Source of the DNA: Ideonella sp.
GTDB lineage: Bacteria; Pseudomonadota; Gammaproteobacteria; Burkholderiales; Burkholderiaceae_C
Direction of reading: 5' to 3'
NCBI GenBank assembly: GCA_016721465.1
Contig: JADKIA010000008.1
Span: 310,001-374,000, forward strand
DNA length: 64,000 nt
In this document: in pieces, positions 34,420 to 42,840 of the stretch
Layout: every line of letters starts with the position of its first letter
How positions within the stretch are numbered: the first letter of the stretch is position 1
Translations under genes and position numbers: made by a program
The notes under the pieces: generated by a model
Told to the model about the DNA's origin: nothing
The model's database searches: none
Seen by the model: only the letters and a program-made list of their open reading frames with translations

Positions 34420-35397
34420 TCAGTGCCAACGGGGGCAGTTCATCGGCCTGCCCGCTGGAGTGGGCTTCAGCGGGTTCGCCTTGACGGCGCCGCGACCAGC
34501 GAGTTCTTCGAAGGCCACCTGCTGCAACGCGGCAGTTTGGGCCGTCGACAGCCCCAACTCGAAGGCAGCGCATTCGTTGTTGCCGAGCGAGCGCGGATCG
34601 CGGCCGGTGATGGCACCGAAGACCACCAGTGCCTCCAGGTAATAGCCGTAGGTGCTGGCGTGATACCGGTCGTAGGTCCAGAGGTCGAGCTTGCCAGGCT
34701 CCAGCCCGTCGTAGGGATTGGGGTCGGCCACGCCGCTGGCCATCGCACGCAGCCAGGCATCGCCCACCGGGATCACGCCCTTGACGATGGGCGCTGCCGC
34801 TGCCGCGGCCTGGTCGTAGCCGACGCGCAAGTCTCGGCCCATGGCCTCGATCGGTTTGCCGTACCAGGCGCCCTTGGCCTCGTAGGTCTGGTCCGCCCGG
34901 GTCCAGGTGGCCAGCAGCCGCACGTCCACGCCCGGGCTGCGGTCGGCCAGGAACTCGGCCATGCGCTTCGTGCTGGCGATCAGCGTGGCCGGGTCGCCGG
35001 GCTTCTTTTCGTCCAGCGTCGAGTAGCCGTGCATCACCACCACGTCCCAGGGGCGCTGACCGATCACGCCGAGCTTGTTTTCCAGGTGCCACTCGATGCC
35101 GACGCCACCCTGGGTCTCCAGCGACACGTCGTACTTCAGCCCCGCCTGCTGGGTGAAGGCCTTGAACAGCGCCGGCATGCCGCCGATGCCCTGCGCGTTC
35201 AGGTCGTTGACCGAATCGGCGCGCCAGGTGCGCACTGCCGATCCGGCGGCATAGGTAAAGCTGTTGCCGATGAACAGGATGTCGGCGGCCTGCGCGAGCG
35301 CACTGCCCAGGATCAGCCCGGCCAGCACGGCGTGTGCGGCGGCGCGTCGAAGGAGGGTCGTCAGCGGGGCAGAGTGGTCGGGCGCGCCTGGGTTCAT
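34420..35397 (-). CDS. exported SGNH/GDSL-type hydrolase
   Basis: A 325-residue exported protein. Signal peptide: about 1-38, ending ALAQA, after an Arg pair at 17-18. Block I of the SGNH fold is ILFIGNSFTYAAGS with the nucleophile Ser, and the catalytic DxxH is YDRYHASTYG near residue 245. Intermediate sequence includes WDVVVMHGYSTLDEKKPG and LLATWTRADQTYE. Proteins of this kind hydrolyse esters or polysaccharide acyl groups; substrate not known. ATG 35397 is the only start that keeps the leader intact. Confidence 0.85.
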   Translation of the reverse strand: MNPGAPDHSAPLTTLLRRAAAHAVLAGLILGSALAQAADILFIGNSFTYAAGSAVRTWRADSVNDLNAQGIGGMPALFKAFTQQAGLKYDVSLETQGGVGIEWHLENKLGVIGQRPWDVVVMHGYSTLDEKKPGDPATLIASTKRMAEFLADRSPGVDVRLLATWTRADQTYEAKGAWYGKPIEAMGRDLRVGYDQAAAAAAPIVKGVIPVGDAWLRAMASGVADPNPYDGLEPGKLDLWTYDRYHASTYGYYLEALVVFGAITGRDPRSLGNNECAAFELGLSTAQTAALQQVAFEELAGRGAVKANPLKPTPAGRPMNCPRWH

Positions 35398-35471
35398 CGG
35401 CGAATCGTACGAGGTCGCCGCCGCCGCGCCAAGCGGGCGATCCCCGGGGCCTGTGCGGCCAACGCCGCGCC

Positions 35472-35765
35472 TCAGTCCTTCGCGGTCGGTGCCGGGTCCG
35501 ACACGCGGGATCGCGCTTGTTCCAGCTCGACGATGAGTTCGTCGACCTCGGCCAGAAACTGCTCACGGCTCGCGTGCGGCGAATGCGTGATGAGTTCCGA
35601 CGAGTGCTCGGCCAGTTCGTGCTCGCCGGCCAGCCGGGCCCAGCGCCGGACCTCGCAGTAGGCCAACAAGGCCAGTCGACCCAGGTCTGCGCCGCGGCGC
35701 GCGCATTGGAGATCGCCCAGCAGGTCCTCGAGGCCGAGTTGCAGTCGAACAGTGGATGCGTTCAT
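35472..35765 (-). CDS. hypothetical protein
   Basis: A 97-residue helical protein (MNASTVRLQLGLEDLLGDLQ, LALLAYCEVRRWARLAGEHELAEHS, EQFLAEVDELIVELEQARSRV). No family is recognised. ATG 35765 is chosen; an in-frame ATG at 35780 would add five residues. The C-terminal 30 residues are likely coiled. Codon third positions are as GC-rich as in flanking genes, which supports it being real, but support is otherwise weak. Confidence 0.5.
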   Translation of the reverse strand: MNASTVRLQLGLEDLLGDLQCARRGADLGRLALLAYCEVRRWARLAGEHELAEHSSELITHSPHASREQFLAEVDELIVELEQARSRVSDPAPTAKD

Positions 35766-35911
35766 GTTGCAGTGCAGCATTGTCCAGTTTGCTGACGCCG
35801 TCCTGACGCCAGTGCTCTTGGCACACCGGTCGTGAAATACGCGCCTGCGCCGCGGTCGGAGTTCCCTGCAGCCGAACATCGCGCCGGCTGGGCCCCACAA
35901 TCCCCTCAGCC

Positions 35912-37039
35912 ATGCTGATCCTCAGCCCCCAGCACTGGGACCTGTTCCTCCGCGGCGCCGTCGCCGGGCTGCTGCTGCACCACGTGGTGCACTTGCTGTG
36001 CCCTGGCCCGCGGCCCGCTGCGCGGCTGGCGCTGGCGGCGTTTGCGCTGTCGGTGCTGGCGTATCTGTTCTGCCAGCAGGCGCAGGTGCTGTTGAATCTG
36101 CCGCGGCCGCTGGCCTGGCTGCTGCTCGCCGGCTGCGTCAGCTCGCCAGCCTGGATGTGGGCGGCGTCGCGGGCGCTGTTCGATGACGGATTCACCTTCG
36201 TGGGCTGGGTGGCGGCGGCCTTGCTGGCCATGCTGGTGCTGGGACTGGCGGCCAACCTGCCGTACTTTCCGGCCGGCGAAGGACCCTATCTGAACCACGC
36301 GCCGGGCTCCACCGTGGTGCGGGTGGGCCACCTGCACGCTCTGGCGTCGCTGGGCTTCACCGCCGCCGCGCTGTGGGAGGTGGCGCACGGCTGGCGCGAC
36401 GATCTGGTGGCCTCGCGCCGGGCGGTGCGGCGCTGGGTGGCGCTGGGCATCGTGCTGTATTCGGCCGTGGCGCTGGTGATCGACCTCGCGTTGCGTGGCG
36501 TGGCGGTGGGCCCGCTGCTGCCGGCGCTGCACGTGGCTGGCATCGGCTTGGTGGCGCTGGCCTTGTCGGTGGTGGTGGCGCGCGGCTCGCTGGCGGACGT
36601 GCTGGGCCCGGCGGCCCGGGCCGAGCCGGCGCCTGCGGCCACCGCGCCGACGACGGCCACCGCTGCCGGGACCGGGCCCGCCGCCCGGGCCGCCGAGGCC
36701 CTGGCCCGGCTCGACGAAGCCATGGTCCGGCAGCACGCCTACCGCCGCGAGGGACTGACGCTGGCCGATCTGGCCGGGACCCTGGGCATGGCCGAAGGGG
36801 CCCTGCGCGAGCTGATCAACCAACGCCTGGGCTTTCGCAACTTCAATGATTTTCTGCACCACCACCGCTTGCAGGAAGCGGCGGCGCGCCTGGTGACGGA
36901 GGACTTGCCGATCCTCACAGTGGCGCTGGAATGCGGCTATGGCTCGATCGGGCCCTTCAACCGCGCCTTCAAGCAGCGCCTGGGCATGACGCCGACCGAA
37001 TACCGCGTCGCTGGCCGCCTGAATCGCTCCTCCGCCTGA
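35912..37039 (+). CDS. membrane-embedded AraC-family transcriptional regulator
   Basis: A 375-residue regulator. Six to seven hydrophobic segments fill residues 1-220 (for example LFLRGAVAGLLLHHVVHLLC, AWLLLAGCVSSPAWMW, WVAAALLAMLVLGLAANL, WVALGIVLYSAVALVI), then an Ala/Pro-rich linker. The C-terminal AraC DNA-binding domain spans about 265-370, with LTLADLAGTLGMAEGALRELIN as the first helix-turn-helix and YGSIGPFNRAFKQRLGMTPTEYR as the second. Such membrane AraC proteins sense a signal at the envelope. It stands directly upstream of the serine-hydrolase gene and probably regulates it. Confidence 0.9.
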   Translation: MLILSPQHWDLFLRGAVAGLLLHHVVHLLCPGPRPAARLALAAFALSVLAYLFCQQAQVLLNLPRPLAWLLLAGCVSSPAWMWAASRALFDDGFTFVGWVAAALLAMLVLGLAANLPYFPAGEGPYLNHAPGSTVVRVGHLHALASLGFTAAALWEVAHGWRDDLVASRRAVRRWVALGIVLYSAVALVIDLALRGVAVGPLLPALHVAGIGLVALALSVVVARGSLADVLGPAARAEPAPAATAPTTATAAGTGPAARAAEALARLDEAMVRQHAYRREGLTLADLAGTLGMAEGALRELINQRLGFRNFNDFLHHHRLQEAAARLVTEDLPILTVALECGYGSIGPFNRAFKQRLGMTPTEYRVAGRLNRSSA

Positions 37040-37145
37040 TTCGGCCTGATGTCGCGACGAATCGGCCAGGGTTTGCCAGGAATCGGCCAGACCCGGGCCA
37101 GGGCGGCGTCCAGCATCGGCAGCTCCTTTACTGCGCGGAGCTGTC

Positions 37146-38543
37146 ATGCCCACCCTTTGCTCGAAACCTTGGCCCGGCACGGCCACCCTGGCCCTGGCCC
37201 TGTCCGTGTCCGTGTCCGGTTGCTCATCGTGGCACCTGGACCGGGCGGCCCAGACCGCCACCGGCTTTGCCAGCCATGTGCTGTGCGACGAGGTGTTCAT
37301 CACCGGCATCAGTGCCCAACGCGCCTTCGACGAACGCATCCGCCCCTTGCCCGGGCAGGGCGCGGTGGTGTGGGCGCTGGGCCACCGGGTGGATGCCGAG
37401 CGGCGTGAAGTGGCGGTGACGCTGGCCGGTGCGTTCGAAAGCCGGGCACAGTTCAGCCCGGGGCAGGGTTGCAGGACGCAACCTGCGTCCGAGGCCGCGT
37501 GGCCATCGGCGCAGGATGTCGCCGCCGGTGCGCCGCCGCCACCCGACCCCATTGGATCGGCCGAGATCATCGCCGCCGATCCGCGCCTGCACGCGGCGCT
37601 GCTGCGCGCCGTGCCCGTGCCGCAGGACCGCCACCGCACCCGCGCCGTGGTGGTGATGCAGGACGGCCGCATCCTGGGCGAACGCTACGGCGCGGGCTTT
37701 GGGGTGGAAACACCGTTGATGGGCTTTTCCGCCAGCAAGTCGGTCACCAATGCGCTGCTCGGCATCCTGGTTCGGCAGGGCCGCCTGCGGCTGGACCAGA
37801 CCGCGCTGCTGCCGGCCTGGCAGGATCCGGCCGACCCACGCCGCGCGATCACGCCCGAGCACCTGCTGCGCCAGACCGCGGGCCTGGACCTGCTGCAGGA
37901 CAACAGCGGCTTCGACGCCAGCTCGCAGATCATGTACCGCGTGCGCGACAAGGCTGCCATGGCGGCCGAGGCCGGGCTGGCGGCGCCGCCCGGCACGCGC
38001 TGGGCCTATGCCGACACCAACTACCTGCTGCTCTCGCGCGTTGTGCGCGACACGGTGGGCGGCACCGCTGCCGACGTGCAGCGATTCATGCAGACGGAAC
38101 TGTCAACGCCGCTCGGCATGCGCCACATGCGGGTCGACTTCGACAGCACCGGCACCGCCGTGGGTGCGTCGCACGTGCTGGCCTCCGCGCGCGACTGGGC
38201 GCGCCTGGGCCAGCTGTACCTGGACGATGGCGTCGTGGCCGGCCAGCGCGTCCTGCCCGAGGGCTGGGTGCGCTGGAGCACCACGCCCACCCTGAAGACC
38301 GGCTATGGCGCCGGTTGGTGGACGAATCGCCTGGCGGGCCCGGTGCCCGGCTGGGGCGTGCCCTGGGGCCTGCCCAGCGCCCCCCGCGACACCTTCTTCG
38401 CCCGCGGCTACATGGGGCAGTTCGTGGTGGTCGTGCCCTCGCGGCGGCTGGTGATCGTGCGGCTCAGCTCGGCGCCCGAGCGTGGCGACGACATCGAAGA
38501 GACCGACCGCATCGTGGCGGACGTCCTGGCAGCCACGCCCTGA
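37146..38543 (+). CDS. class-C beta-lactamase-like serine hydrolase lipoprotein
   Basis: A 465-residue hydrolase. It has a lipoprotein signal (about 1-25; SVSVSGC), then a 100-residue region without matches and a beta-lactamase/transpeptidase-fold domain. The acylated Ser is in SASKS (SxxK); the second motif is WAYADTNYLLL and the third zone near the end is SAPERGD rather than a clear KTG. The layout resembles 6-aminohexanoate-oligomer hydrolases and esterase EstB more than true beta-lactamases. A GCGGAG site lies before ATG 37146. The AraC gene 106 bases upstream is a likely regulator. Confidence 0.9.
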   Translation: MPTLCSKPWPGTATLALALSVSVSGCSSWHLDRAAQTATGFASHVLCDEVFITGISAQRAFDERIRPLPGQGAVVWALGHRVDAERREVAVTLAGAFESRAQFSPGQGCRTQPASEAAWPSAQDVAAGAPPPPDPIGSAEIIAADPRLHAALLRAVPVPQDRHRTRAVVVMQDGRILGERYGAGFGVETPLMGFSASKSVTNALLGILVRQGRLRLDQTALLPAWQDPADPRRAITPEHLLRQTAGLDLLQDNSGFDASSQIMYRVRDKAAMAAEAGLAAPPGTRWAYADTNYLLLSRVVRDTVGGTAADVQRFMQTELSTPLGMRHMRVDFDSTGTAVGASHVLASARDWARLGQLYLDDGVVAGQRVLPEGWVRWSTTPTLKTGYGAGWWTNRLAGPVPGWGVPWGLPSAPRDTFFARGYMGQFVVVVPSRRLVIVRLSSAPERGDDIEETDRIVADVLAATP

Positions 38544-38566
38544 GCCGGTCGGCCCGCCAAAGGCGA

Positions 38567-38591
38567 AGCGCCCCGGGGTGACCGGGGCGCT
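38567..38591. terminator. 10-bp GC-rich hairpin between convergent genes
   Basis: AGCGCCCCGG (38567-38576), a 5-base loop, CCGGGGCGCT (38582-38591). It lies between the serine hydrolase stop and the stop of the small membrane protein. There is no T-run on either strand; shape and position still fit a convergent terminator. Confidence 0.5.
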
Positions 38592-38628
38592 GAGGTGGAT
38601 GTTGATCGAGACCGCGAGGGCCTGGGAT

Positions 38629-38982
38629 TCACTGCGCGGGCGTGGGGGTACCGACTGCGACGGCGGCCAAGGTGACCAGGCCGGCGAAGGGCAGCAGGAC
38701 GATGAAGGCCAGACCGATGAAGGGGGCGGCGATCAGCAGGCCGACGCGCCGCAGGGCGGTCTTGTGTTGCAGCAGCGCGCGGGCGGCCATCCAGGCGATG
38801 AAGCCGAGGCCGACGAAGGGGGTCAACGCGATGTAGGCCAAACCGATGAACGGGGCGGCGAGGAACAGAGCGACATTCTTCAGCGCTTGCAGCACGCGGC
38901 GTTGCGGGCCGGTCAGCGGGGTGAAGGGGGTGCGGAAGGCGGCGTAGTCGTGACCGATCCGGATGTTCAGGGTGGCGCTCAT
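38629..38982 (-). CDS. small membrane protein with an internal duplication
   Basis: A 117-residue protein. After a soluble start (MSATLNIRIGHDYAAFRTPFTPLTG) come two almost identical hydrophobic units, AAPFIGLAYIALTPFVGLG and AAPFIGLAFIVLLPFAGL, separated by WMAARALLQHKTALRRVG. This gives four short membrane segments or two hairpins, arisen by tandem duplication. No family was recognised. It has no close neighbour in the same direction. Confidence 0.7.
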   Translation of the reverse strand: MSATLNIRIGHDYAAFRTPFTPLTGPQRRVLQALKNVALFLAAPFIGLAYIALTPFVGLGFIAWMAARALLQHKTALRRVGLLIAAPFIGLAFIVLLPFAGLVTLAAVAVGTPTPAQ

Positions 38983-39177
38983 GGTGTGCTCCGTAGGTTT
39001 GTTCTGGTGTTCGAACCAAGCAATGCATCAGGCGTGCCAGGGCCTGCGAGAGCACGAAAAACGTTGTGAAATCAAGGACTTGGCGTGTCCGGGGTGCCTC
39101 GCACCGACCTCCTGACCGTCGGCAGTGCGCCCCGAAGTACAGATGCTTTGCACACCTGGGCGGTCGTGAAAATGAAA

Positions 39178-39208
39178 AACCGAGCCAAATCAAGGACTTG
39201 GCTCGGTT
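39178..39208 (-). terminator. Rho-independent terminator of boxB
   Basis: Arms AACCGAGCCAA (39178-39188) and TTGGCTCGGTT (39198-39208) make an 11-bp stem with a 9-base loop. On the minus strand it is followed by GTTTTTCATTTT. It lies 44 bases past the boxB stop. Confidence 0.88.
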
Positions 39209-39252
39209 GCGATCGGATATGCGGAATGTTCAGCCCGGCGCGCCGGGCGCGC

Positions 39253-40749
39253 TCAATCGATCTTCACGTACTCGAAATCGCCGGCCTGGTTGTTGATGCC
39301 GCGTGCCGGCGGGGCGATCCAGCTGGCGTACTGGCCGGGCTGGTGGCAGGGCTGCATCAGCGAGACGATGAAAGCCATGTCCGCGTCGTTCGGCAGCCAG
39401 GCGGCCCGGCCCGCATCCCACTCGGCCTGCGACAGGATCTTGCCGTCCGGGCCGATGCGAGTGCCGGCAAATTCACCGATGCGCCGGTTGAAGCCCTTGT
39501 AGGGCTGCGTGATCTTGAAGTCGATGCCGGCCTTCTCGATCACCTTGTTCCAGCGGTCGATGCCGCCCTGGCAGTCGGCCATGTAGTCGTCGAGCAGGCG
39601 GCAGTTGATGGCGCGCAGCGCGGGCACCTGCTCGTCACGGAGCTGTCCGTCCACGACCCGCGTCACGGTGTAGAAGGCGTCCTGCAATTGGTGGTCGTCG
39701 CCCTTCAGGTTGGCCTCGTTGAAGCGGCCCTTCAGGCCCGAGCTGAAGGCCTCGGCGGCGTTGCTGGAGACCTCGCTGCCAAACAGGTCGCGCGTCACGC
39801 TCATGTGGAAGTTGGCCTTGCGCTGAAGCAGCGGCAGGTCCACCACGCCCAGCTTGCGGATCGCCGCCACGTCGTGCGGGTCCTTGATGCCGGCCTTGTT
39901 CATGGCCGCGCAGGTGGCTTCGATGGTGCGGCCCACGCCGGTCTCGCCGACGAACAGGTGGTGCGCCTCTTCGGTGAGCATGAAGCGGCAGCTGCGCGAC
40001 AGCGGATCGAAGCCGCTCTCGGCCAATGCGGCGAGCTGCATCTTGCCGTCGCGGTCGGTGAAGTAGGTGAACATGAAGAAGCTCAGCCAATCCGGCGTGC
40101 GCTCGTTGAAGGCACCCAGGATGCGCGGGTTGTCCTGCTGGCCACTGCGGCGCTCGAGCAGCGCCTGGGCTTCCTCGCGGCCGTCCTTGCCGAAGTGCTT
40201 GACCAGCAGGTAGACCATGGCCCACAGGTGGCGGCCTTCCTCGACGTTCACCTGGAACAGGTTGCGCATGTCGTACAGGCTGGGCGCGGTCTTGCCCAGG
40301 AAGCGCTGCTGCTCCACCGAGGCCGGCTCGGTGTCGCCCTGCACCACGATCAGGCGGCGCAGCAGCGAGCGGTATTCGCCCGGCACCTCTTGCCAGGCCG
40401 GCTCGCCCTTGTGGCGGCCACAGGGGATGGTGCGGCCCTCGACCTTGGGCGCCAGCAGGATGCCCCAGCGGTAGTCGGGCATCTTCACGTGGCCGAACTT
40501 GGCCCAGCCGCTGGGGTCCACACCCACGGCCGTGCGCAGGTAGACCTCGGCGTTCTGGAAGCCGTCCGGGCCCATGTCCTTCCACCACTCCAGGTAGTTC
40601 GGGTGCCAGGTTTCCAGCGCCCGCAACAACTGCTTGTCGGAGGCCAGGTCCACGTTGTTGGGGATGGCGTCGTCGTAGCTCACCTCGACGAAGGCGTCGG
40701 CGCGCACGGACTCGGGGGTTTCGATCAGGGTGTCGGGGGCGTTGCTCAT
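39253..40749 (-). CDS. boxB: benzoyl-CoA 2,3-epoxidase subunit BoxB
   Basis: A 498-residue diiron oxygenase component that epoxidises benzoyl-CoA in the aerobic box pathway, together with BoxA reductase. The ligand helices show EEGRHLW (about 170-176) and TEEAHHLF later, which fit the E/H pairs of the known enzyme. Other identifying blocks are WHPNYLEWWKDMGPDGFQ, NFHMSVTRDLFGSEVSSNAA and the C-terminal HQPGQYASWIAPPARGINNQ. It is about 25 residues longer than the Azoarcus protein. ATG 40749 has CTGGAG upstream. Neither boxA, boxC nor a CoA ligase is in the window, so the gene is isolated here. It lies downstream of modABC but has its own 289-base leader. Confidence 0.95.
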   Translation of the reverse strand: MSNAPDTLIETPESVRADAFVEVSYDDAIPNNVDLASDKQLLRALETWHPNYLEWWKDMGPDGFQNAEVYLRTAVGVDPSGWAKFGHVKMPDYRWGILLAPKVEGRTIPCGRHKGEPAWQEVPGEYRSLLRRLIVVQGDTEPASVEQQRFLGKTAPSLYDMRNLFQVNVEEGRHLWAMVYLLVKHFGKDGREEAQALLERRSGQQDNPRILGAFNERTPDWLSFFMFTYFTDRDGKMQLAALAESGFDPLSRSCRFMLTEEAHHLFVGETGVGRTIEATCAAMNKAGIKDPHDVAAIRKLGVVDLPLLQRKANFHMSVTRDLFGSEVSSNAAEAFSSGLKGRFNEANLKGDDHQLQDAFYTVTRVVDGQLRDEQVPALRAINCRLLDDYMADCQGGIDRWNKVIEKAGIDFKITQPYKGFNRRIGEFAGTRIGPDGKILSQAEWDAGRAAWLPNDADMAFIVSLMQPCHQPGQYASWIAPPARGINNQAGDFEYVKID

Positions 40750-40819
40750 GTCGGCTCCAGAAGGGGCAGGTTCGGGGCGCGCGGCAGGGTCGGCTGCGCG
40801 AAAGGGATGCCGCCGACAA

Positions 40820-40833
40820 TGCAAAATAATGCC
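40820..40833. promoter_or_regulatory. TGCA-N6-TGCC box 1 upstream of boxB
   Basis: TGCAAAATAATGCC, 71 bases upstream of the boxB ATG. It matches the two further copies in the same gap and recalls TGCA-repeat operators described for BoxR/BzdR-type benzoyl-CoA regulators in Azoarcus. Candidate operator only. Confidence 0.5.
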
Positions 40834-40849
40834 AATTGACGCAGCGAAG

Positions 40850-40863
40850 TGCACGATAGTGCC
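40850..40863. promoter_or_regulatory. TGCA-N6-TGCC box 2 upstream of boxB
   Basis: TGCACGATAGTGCC, starting 30 bases from box 1, about three helical turns. The same orientation and spacer length as box 1 support a repeated operator. Confidence 0.5.
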
Positions 40864-40975
40864 TGCATTGATTCGGGCTTTGATCTGCATCAGAAAACCT
40901 GGCGCGCAGTAGGCAAGTTCAGGGAAATCTCGGATGGCCGGCGCGGTGACGTCAAGGACGGCAACGGCGACATGA

Positions 40976-40989
40976 TGCAATTTAATGCC
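40976..40989. promoter_or_regulatory. TGCA-N6-TGCC box 3 upstream of boxB
   Basis: TGCAATTTAATGCC, 126 bases from box 2, about twelve helical turns, which would allow looping between bound regulators. It lies 50 bases from the modC stop and so belongs to the boxB leader. Confidence 0.45.
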
Positions 40990-41038
40990 TATTTGACGGG
41001 CCGTTCACGGCCTGCCTGGTCCGGCGGGCCTGGCGCCA

Positions 41039-42118
41039 CTACATCAGCGCCACACCCTTGATCTGCGCGTAGAGCACGTCGCCGGGCGCGAGCGCCAACG
41101 CCTCGCAGCTCTTGCGGGTGATGCGCGCCAGCAGGGGCGTGCCACCAGCCGCACCGGGCGCACCCAGGCGCAGCCTCAGCAGCGCGGTGCTGCGGTCGGC
41201 CTGCAGGCCTTCGAGCACCACGGGCAGTACGTTGAGGATGCTGGTCTGCGCCGGAACCTGCCGTGTCACGCTCACATCGCGTGCCAGCACCCGCGCGCGC
41301 ACGGCCTGGCCGATGGCCGCGTCGGACTGCCCCAGCCACAGTGCGCCGCCATCGAAAGCGATGCGCGACAAACCGAAGGGCGCATCGTGCTCGACGAGTT
41401 GCGCCGCGATCACCACACCCGCATCGTCCTGGCGCGCCAAGGGCAGGTCCACCCGCGCCAGCAACTCGTTCAACGGCCCGCAGGCCTCGACACGGCCTGC
41501 CTGCATCAGCACCAGGTGATCGGCCAGTCGAGCCACCTCATCCATCGCGTGGGTGACGTAAACGATGGGCAAGGCCAGCTCGCGGTGCAGGCGCTCCAGG
41601 TGGGGCAGGATCTCGGCCTTGCGCGCGGCGTCCAGCGCGGCCAGCGGCTCGTCCATCAGCAGCAGGCGCGGGCTGGTGACCAGCGCGCGCGCGATGGCCA
41701 CGCGCTGGCGTTCGCCGCCCGACAGCGTGGCCGGTCGTCGTGCCATCAAGGCGCCGATGCCCAGCAACTCGACGGCCTGGTCCAGCGCGATGCGGCGCTC
41801 GCTGGCTGCCACGCGCCGCAGGCCGTAGTGCAGGTTGCCCTGCACGTCCAGGTGCGGGAACAGCGCCGCCTCCTGGATCACATAGCCGATGGGGCGCTGG
41901 TGTGTGGGCACGAAGAACTGCTGCGCATCGTCCTGCCACAACTCGTCGCCCAAGGCGACGTGGCCCGTCGCGCGCTCGAGCCCGGCCAGGGCGCGCAGCA
42001 CCGTGGTCTTGCCGCAACCCGAGGGGCCGAAGAGCGCGGTGATGCCTTGCCCGGGCAGGTCCAGCGCCACGTCGAGGTGGAAGTCGCGGCGCGCCAGCTG
42101 CAGGCGGGCGACGATCAC
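41039..42118 (-). CDS. modC: molybdenum ABC transporter ATP-binding protein
   Basis: A 359-residue ATPase of the molybdate importer. Walker A is GPSGCGKTT, signature LSGGERQR, Walker B LLLMDEPLAALD and switch VYVTHAMDEVARL; the QRPIGYVIQEAALFPHL segment is typical of ModC. The C-terminal 65 residues (SILNVLPVVLEGLQADRS to GDVLYAQIKGVALM) form the MOP/TOBE molybdate-binding domain. Its ATG overlaps the modB stop as ATGA (42115-42118). It is the last gene of modABC. Confidence 0.96.
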   Translation of the reverse strand: MIVARLQLARRDFHLDVALDLPGQGITALFGPSGCGKTTVLRALAGLERATGHVALGDELWQDDAQQFFVPTHQRPIGYVIQEAALFPHLDVQGNLHYGLRRVAASERRIALDQAVELLGIGALMARRPATLSGGERQRVAIARALVTSPRLLLMDEPLAALDAARKAEILPHLERLHRELALPIVYVTHAMDEVARLADHLVLMQAGRVEACGPLNELLARVDLPLARQDDAGVVIAAQLVEHDAPFGLSRIAFDGGALWLGQSDAAIGQAVRARVLARDVSVTRQVPAQTSILNVLPVVLEGLQADRSTALLRLRLGAPGAAGGTPLLARITRKSCEALALAPGDVLYAQIKGVALM

Positions 42119-42801
42119 CGCCTGCCCTCGCGATCGTCGCCGCGCGGCCGGTTCAGCACGTACAGCGCGACCAGCACCACCAGCGCGAACCCCACCATGC
42201 CGGCGGCCAGGCGGTGCGCGTCGGCGTATTCATTGGCCTCGACATGGTCGTAGATCGCCACCGACAGCACCCGCGTGGCGCCCGGGATGTTGCCGCCGAT
42301 CATCAGCACCACGCCGAATTCGCCGACGGTGTGCGCAAAGCCCAGCACGCTGGCGGTGACGAAGCCGGGCCGAGCCAGCGGCAGCGCCACGCTGAAGAAG
42401 CGGTCCAGCGGGCCGGCGCGCAGCGTCGCGGCGGCTTCCAGCGTGCGCTCGGGGATGGCCTCGAAGGCCTGTTGCAGCGGCTGCACCACGAAGGGCATCG
42501 AATACAGCACCGAGGCCACCACCAGCCCGCCGAAGGTGAAGGGCAGCCGCCCCAGGCCCAGCCATTGCGTGAACTGGCCCACCGGCCCCTGCGGCCCCAT
42601 CAGCAGCAGCAGGTAGAAGCCCAGCACCGAGGGCGGCAGCACCAGCGGCATGGCCACCAGCGACGCCAACAGCGGCTTGAAGGCCGAGCGCGTGCGCGCC
42701 AGCCACCAGGCCAGCGGCGTGCCCAGCGCCAGCAGCAGCAGCGTGGTCAGCGCCGCCAGTTCGGCGGTGAGGCGGATCGCTGTCCAGTCGGCGGGGGTCA
42801 T
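42115..42801 (-). CDS. modB: molybdate ABC transporter permease
   Basis: A 228-residue inner-membrane permease with five helices. Family features: the N-terminal DWTAIRLTAELAALTTLLLLALGTPLAWWLAR, the MPLVLPPSVLGFYLLLLMGPQGPVG block and the EAA-type loop AIPERTLEAAATLRAGPLDRFFSVALP, then AHTVGEFGVVLMIGGNIPG, which is diagnostic of ModB. It is overlapped by modC and preceded by modA with a 39-base gap. Confidence 0.96.
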   Translation of the reverse strand: MTPADWTAIRLTAELAALTTLLLLALGTPLAWWLARTRSAFKPLLASLVAMPLVLPPSVLGFYLLLLMGPQGPVGQFTQWLGLGRLPFTFGGLVVASVLYSMPFVVQPLQQAFEAIPERTLEAAATLRAGPLDRFFSVALPLARPGFVTASVLGFAHTVGEFGVVLMIGGNIPGATRVLSVAIYDHVEANEYADAHRLAAGMVGFALVVLVALYVLNRPRGDDREGRR

Positions 42802-42840
42802 GGACAGTGCGCGCTTTTCAAGTGATATTGATGCGTGGCG

